Below, in pieces: positions 6,689-10,015 of a stretch of DNA of 10,015 bases. The stretch is from assembly GCA_913030785.1 (NCBI GenBank), contig CAJWER010000097.1:1-10015 (forward strand). Direction: 5' to 3'. The translations under genes were made by a program, and so were the position numbers. This stretch comes from an uncultured Chloroflexota bacterium (GTDB lineage: Bacteria; Chloroflexota; Dehalococcoidia; Lucifugimonadales; CAJWER01). The stretch's first letter is position 1, and each line of letters starts with the position of its first letter. The notes beneath the pieces were generated by a model that did not search any database, was not told the DNA's origin, and saw only the letters and a program-made list of their open reading frames with translations.

Positions 6689-6744
6689 AATACCCCTACC
6701 CTAAGCACATGCTCCAAGTGACGGTGGACGCCCCGAACGGGAGC

Positions 6745-7650
6745 TTACTCTTCCGGGTCGCGGGGCCGGCCCTCGAGTTCACGGAGGAAATCCTCCATCT
6801 CGGTTGGCATGGAGAGCGTATCGCCCTCCTCGACCTGCTCCGGATCGGCGGTGGGTTGTTGGAGGTCGTACTCCCTCTCCATGTGCTCCAAGAGCCTCGC
6901 TACCCCTGGGTTATTTTTGACCCCCTGGGATATCTCTCGATACTGGATCTCGCCCTTTTCAGTATCCACCAACGAGTCGGGATATCCATAGAGGGCGCAC
7001 ATCGCCTCCATCATGCGGGCTACGCCCATGTAGTCATCGTCGAGCTGGACATACTGCGGCAGGTGCAGCATTAGGCTCGTGAACTCCACCCCCATATCGT
7101 CGAGGGACTGGTTGACCAGATTCACTATGCTGGTAGGGCCTTGATAGGTGTTTCGATGGATGGAGACGATACCCTTGGCTCGAAGCTCCTGGTCTTCGGT
7201 GAGAGAGCCGGTGACGCGCAAGGGCCGAGTGTGGGGTACTGAGTCGTACATCGACCCGACACGGCAGTACTCGGTCACATTGAAGTGCTGCAATACTTCG
7301 ACGATGGCATCGGTGAAGTCTTCGCCTCGCGCATGTGGCTCTCGCAGGTGAAGGAAAATGTGGTCCCGGTCCGTGGCGTCGTCGTGGGCGGAGTGAACTT
7401 CACTGTTGGGAATCCTCAACGACCTCTGCCCATCATTTGCTTGTGCCCGTGGGCGGTACATTGTGAAATCGAAGAAGTTGCCCGGGCGGGCCAGCTTTCC
7501 GACCTTCCTCGCGCCGAGGTGACTCTCGATCTTTCTGAGTACGAGGGTACCCACCCGTCCGACATCTACCCAGGGCCGCAGCATTACCAGGGCCCGAGTA
7601 TTGGTGAGGGTGGGTGCATCATCCGCGATCTCGAAGGCGCCAATTTTCAT
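6745..7650 (-). CDS. PAC2 (proteasome assembly chaperone-like) family protein
   Basis: The 301-residue protein matches the bacterial PAC2 family (distant relatives of eukaryotic proteasome-assembly chaperones and archaeal PbaB-type proteins). Visible family features are the early segment ALVMLRPWVDVGRVGTLVL, then KLARPGNFFDFTMYRP, the strand DHIFLHLREPHARGEDF, the helix AIVEVLQHFNVTEYCRVG and MYDSVPHTRPLRVTG. A later helical part (TSIVNLVNQSLDDMG, DDYMGVARMMEAMCALYG) and a very acidic, Pro-rich tail (EGRPRDPEE) follow. The biochemical function of stand-alone bacterial PAC2 proteins is not established. Start: the frame extends to a GTG at 7722, but residues encoded by 7651-7722 look like the tail of the decayed cyclase upstream. 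The ATG at 7650 has AGGA 8 bases before it and gives the expected N-terminus MKIGAFEIAD. No proteasome gene is nearby. Confidence 0.85.
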   Translation of the reverse strand: MKIGAFEIADDAPTLTNTRALVMLRPWVDVGRVGTLVLRKIESHLGARKVGKLARPGNFFDFTMYRPRAQANDGQRSLRIPNSEVHSAHDDATDRDHIFLHLREPHARGEDFTDAIVEVLQHFNVTEYCRVGSMYDSVPHTRPLRVTGSLTEDQELRAKGIVSIHRNTYQGPTSIVNLVNQSLDDMGVEFTSLMLHLPQYVQLDDDYMGVARMMEAMCALYGYPDSLVDTEKGEIQYREISQGVKNNPGVARLLEHMEREYDLQQPTADPEQVEEGDTLSMPTEMEDFLRELEGRPRDPEE

Positions 7651-7671
7651 ACAGAACATCCTGACATAGAG

Positions 7672-8042
7672 CGTCGGACTGTGCAAGCCCGCCAGATTGC
7701 CACCAGACATGCGCCGGTTCACCCAGGCGTTGCTCTTGAGCAGAACTTGCTAGTGACTGCGAAGAAGCGGCTGATAAGCGTGCTGAATTCGGACGGGCTC
7801 ATCTTCTCCGCGAGGGAAGTCGAGCCTCGCACACCACCGAATAGCAGCGTCAGTTCCACCTCGACCTCACCGATGTTTTTGCTTGCTGTCATCTGGCACT
7901 GATGACAGCAAGGCAGTGCTAATTCTGTATGGGCCTCGTCCCACGATACGCATTGCTGGTGCATCTGACGCATGGGCTTTTCCAGCCCGTCACCGGTTAA
8001 CAGGGACCTTCACCATCGTTCCGTTGAGTTATCGACGGTCAT
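7672..8042 (-). pseudogene. decayed class III adenylate/guanylate cyclase
   Basis: The relic begins at ATG 8042 with a strong ribosome binding site (GGGAGGGG, 8048-8055). It reads MTVDNSTERW, then TGA (8010-8012), then in the same frame RSLLTGDGLEKP and on to CCHQC. Next comes the cyclase start EVELTLLFGGVRGSTSLAEKMSPSEF and LISRFFAVTSK. Intact cyclases have LFADVRGST: the metal-binding Asp is Gly here (7833-7835). At 7745-7748 the frame breaks; dropping one codon position gives SK-VLLKSNAWVNRRM, followed by SGGNLAGL where intact enzymes have VGDEVxGL, so the second metal Asp also seems lost. The rest of the catalytic domain is absent and PAC2 starts directly. The TGA probably replaced CGA, since W-R-R is common at that position in related short cyclases. 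It could not make cyclic nucleotide. Frame-level homology is clear to me; the N-terminal comparison is from memory. Confidence 0.75.
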
Positions 8043-8063
8043 AGCTACCCCTCCCGTCTCGAC

Positions 8064-8082
8064 GGATGTGACCGTCACATCC
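8064..8082. promoter_or_regulatory. perfect 19-base inverted repeat, operator-like
   Basis: GGATGTGACCGTCACATCC has two perfect 9-base arms about a single central C. It lies 8 bases upstream of the ribosome binding site of the cyclase relic and about 95 bases after the tilS stop on the same strand. The TGTGA/TCACA half-sites look CRP/FNR-like, but the gap is 3 bases, not the 6 of a CRP site. It may be an operator for a homodimeric regulator (for example GntR- or TetR-like) or a hairpin in the leader. Confidence 0.4.
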
Positions 8083-8177
8083 GCCCGGTCCACTTCAATC
8101 CTTTACCGTTGCCGATCGGTCCACATGATAGTAAACATGGCTGGAACGGAGAGCGAAATGCAGACTCCGGCAGGAAC

Positions 8178-9620
8178 CTATCTCTCCGCCAGGGAAAACT
8201 CCAGTTCCAGCACCGCGTCGTCGTATTCCGTGACTCTGGCCCACTCGGCGATTCTCCAGCCCACAACCCATGCGATGCGTTCCCCTGCGACCACCAGTGG
8301 AGTTGCGTCGCGCATCTCCCGTGGCACACGGCTGTCCACCATGAAGTCCTGCAGCTTCTTGTGCCCGGATAGTCCGAGTGGCTGGAACCTGTCACCGGCG
8401 CGCCTGCTTCGAACCTGAATGTCTCGGATTGTCGCAAAACTGAGGTACGCGACGTTCGCGTCACGAGTAGGCTTTCCGGTGGCCCTTTCCGATTCGATGC
8501 GGTTCATAACCCTGGCTGAAATGTTCCACGGCTCTACCCGTGTCTCCCCGGGTACCGCAATGTCGTGATATCCGCCGATCGTGGCGGGAACACGGACCGT
8601 CCCGCCGACAGCGAATGTAATGTCCTCGTAGTCGACCGAAAAGAGCAGTCCTCCAGGCAGATCCAGTGATCGGCCCGCTGGTCCGGTCACCAACTGTGCC
8701 ATCTGCTCGATGTGCCCCTGATCGAGCCGATCCAAGTCGCCCTTTGCTTCGAGTACAGCCCTGCGCAGCAGGTGTGCGCGCACCGCCGGATCCATCGCCG
8801 CGAGTGGAGCCTTGGGCAGGGTAACCACGCCCAGTTCGTGACGTGCCATATCGTCCCACACCTCACCCGCTTCACGGTCGAAGTGGGCGACGCCCTGTGT
8901 TGCGCTTCTCGACAGCCTCAGCAGAGCCTCTCGAACGGCAGGGTTCAGCCGCTCAAGAAGTGGGATCGCCTCGATGCGGAGCATGTTGCGAGTGGCAGCC
9001 GTAGACAGGTTCGTCGCGTCGAGCCTGGGCTCGAGGCCAAGTGCGCTACAGAAGTCCAGTGTGTCTCGCTTGCCGATTGCCAGCAAGGGACGAAGCATTA
9101 GCAGGTCCACGCCGTCGATCTTCCGCATCGATGAGGGCCGCATCCCTTGGAGCCCGGCCAGGCCGCTGCCCCTGACGATGTTCATTAAGATAGTCTCCGC
9201 CTGGTCGTCAGCGGTGTGCCCCAAAACGACTGCCCTCGCGCCCTGGGCCCTGACGACCCTGGAGAGGAACTCGTACCGGACCTCACGTGCGGCGGCCTCT
9301 ACAGAGAGGCGTCGTAGAGCGCGGACCTCCTCGACGTCCACAGCCTCGGAGGTGAGTGGAATACCCAGCGAGTGGCACTGGTCGGCAACGAAGGCAGCGT
9401 CCGCTGTGGAGGCGTCGCCCCGAAGGCCGTGATCGAGGTGGGCACAGTGCAGTCGCGGTCCGTCGTCGCCACTCAGTCTATGCAGCGCGTGGAGCAACGA
9501 TAGGGAGTCGGGGCCGCCGGATACCGCGACTACGAGCAGGTCCGTCGTCGTAACACCGCACTCGTCAAGAGCGGTGCGAACCCGCTCAATAAATCGCTCT
9601 GGCGAATCCGCTGTACGCAT
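8178..9620 (-). CDS. tilS: tRNA(Ile)-lysidine synthase
   Basis: It converts the wobble C34 of tRNA-Ile(CAU) to lysidine using lysine and ATP, switching both codon reading (AUA) and aminoacylation; it is essential and cytoplasmic. The 480-residue length falls in the long (B. subtilis-like) class. The N-terminal PP-loop ATP-pyrophosphatase motif SGGPDS is at 34-39, with HLDHGLRG at 61-68 and GHTADDQAETILMNIVRGSG at 134-153, all diagnostic of TilS. The tRNA-binding segment around 201-227 (DATNLSTAATRNMLR, then LLERLNP) is present, and the C-terminal TilS domain holds RRAGDRFQPLGLSGHKKLQDF near 395-420, including the expected GDR and KKLQD. The ATG at 9620 shares its A with the TGA of the upstream gene, implying translational coupling. 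All catalytic features look intact. Confidence 0.95.
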   Translation of the reverse strand: MRTADSPERFIERVRTALDECGVTTTDLLVVAVSGGPDSLSLLHALHRLSGDDGPRLHCAHLDHGLRGDASTADAAFVADQCHSLGIPLTSEAVDVEEVRALRRLSVEAAAREVRYEFLSRVVRAQGARAVVLGHTADDQAETILMNIVRGSGLAGLQGMRPSSMRKIDGVDLLMLRPLLAIGKRDTLDFCSALGLEPRLDATNLSTAATRNMLRIEAIPLLERLNPAVREALLRLSRSATQGVAHFDREAGEVWDDMARHELGVVTLPKAPLAAMDPAVRAHLLRRAVLEAKGDLDRLDQGHIEQMAQLVTGPAGRSLDLPGGLLFSVDYEDITFAVGGTVRVPATIGGYHDIAVPGETRVEPWNISARVMNRIESERATGKPTRDANVAYLSFATIRDIQVRSRRAGDRFQPLGLSGHKKLQDFMVDSRVPREMRDATPLVVAGERIAWVVGWRIAEWARVTEYDDAVLELEFSLAER

Positions 9621-10015
9621 CAGACTGTGCGCGCCGGCCTTCTCGTCAACTTTACGGCCTCGATCTTCAGCCGGTCCATCTCAAGCACCTCGACGGACAG
9701 GTCATCGAGGTCGAAGGTTTCTCCAGTGGTCGGAATGTGCCCGAGAGTCTCGAGCACAAACCCGGCGACGGTCTCGAAGTCGCCGTCGCCCAGATCGATT
9801 CCGATCTCATCCTTGACCTGGTCGACATTCATGCCGCCCTCGAGTTGGAATGTGTTCTCCCCCAGCGCCTCATACTCCTCGGCGGGGCTCACACCTTCCT
9901 CTCCCACGCGGCCCACGACCTCCTCCAGCAGCCTCTTGAGGGTAACGAGGCCGGCGATCCCTCCGAACTCGTCGATGGCGATGGCGATCTGGTTGCCCGA
10001 CCCGCGTAGCTCGTC
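9620..10015 (-). CDS. CorC/HlyC-type protein (hemolysin family, CBS and transporter-associated domain), C-terminal part
   Basis: The frame is open from the window edge (10015) to TGA at 9620-9622 and gives 131 residues; the N-terminus, including any DUF21 membrane domain, lies outside. The visible part begins in the second CBS domain: QIAIAIDEFGGIAGLVTLKRLLEEVVG is the typical end of a CBS pair. It then has the CorC/HlyC transporter-associated domain, with LEGGMNVDQVKDEIGIDL, ETVAGFVLETLGHIPTTGE and VLEMDRLKIEAVKLTRR. This family comprises predicted divalent-cation (Mg2+/Co2+) efflux or resistance proteins, the CBS domains sensing nucleotides. It is upstream of and translationally coupled to tilS (TGATG). 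Confidence 0.9.
   Translation of the reverse strand, partial: DELRGSGNQIAIAIDEFGGIAGLVTLKRLLEEVVGRVGEEGVSPAEEYEALGENTFQLEGGMNVDQVKDEIGIDLGDGDFETVAGFVLETLGHIPTTGETFDLDDLSVEVLEMDRLKIEAVKLTRRPARTV

Noticed and set aside
7285..7902. Plus-strand open frame of 205 residues opposite PAC2 and the cyclase relic
   Set aside because: No recognisable domain, no ribosome binding site, and PAC2 family motifs are clear on the other strand.
8064..8082. CRP (cAMP receptor protein) binding site
   Set aside because: The half-sites TGTGA and TCACA are present but separated by 3 bases rather than 6, so it is reported only as an operator-like palindrome.
8101..8136. Minus-strand mini-frame MFTIMWTDRQR between tilS and the cyclase relic
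   Set aside because: Only 11 codons without a ribosome binding site; cannot be supported as a leader peptide.
7972..8418. Plus-strand frame of 148 residues covering the tilS end and cyclase leader
   Set aside because: Ser/Thr/Arg-rich shadow of tilS and the cyclase relic; no family features.

Overview
The window looks like a chromosomal segment of a high-GC, probably environmental bacterium, and I would guess Chloroflexota (SAR202/Dehalococcoidia-like). The reasons are the style of several proteins: a phytanoyl-CoA-dioxygenase-like enzyme, a PAC2-family protein, a secreted protein with a Pro/Thr-rich linker and a WG-type C-terminal membrane anchor, and a relic of a short class III cyclase that begins like those lineages' cyclases. 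This assignment is from memory of protein style, not from a search. I see no rRNA, tRNA, CRISPR array, transposase or integrase.

Layout, left half (+ strand): the last 15 codons of an unidentified gene (1-48); a two-gene ABC-2 exporter of the NodI/NodJ (DrrA/DrrB) type with TAATG overlap (195-1900); a near-consensus extended -10 promoter (1916-1945) driving proB-proA, the first two steps of proline synthesis (2005-4462); a small acidic protein of unknown function (4531-4845); and a phytanoyl-CoA-dioxygenase-family Fe(II)/2-oxoglutarate enzyme (4887-5735).

Middle: a convergent intergenic region (5736-5992) holds a perfect 12-bp-stem hairpin, a second 7-bp-stem hairpin and one copy of a dispersed repeat whose translation gives the familiar FDELRANG artefact peptide.

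Right half (- strand, read from 10015 down to 5993): the 3' part of a CorC/HlyC-type protein, tilS (tRNA-Ile lysidine synthase) coupled to it by TGATG, a decayed class III nucleotide cyclase with its own ribosome binding site and an operator-like palindrome, a PAC2-family protein whose start lies in the tail of that relic, and a secreted, C-terminally anchored surface protein whose reading frame appears to carry two compensating frameshifts.

Most of the window is ordinary housekeeping. The parts worth a second look are the cyclase relic (a stop codon, loss of both metal-binding Asp and a frameshift, all readable), the compensated double frameshift in the surface protein, the hairpin/repeat cluster between convergent genes, and the small acidic protein. 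I do not see convincing evidence of a wholly new system.
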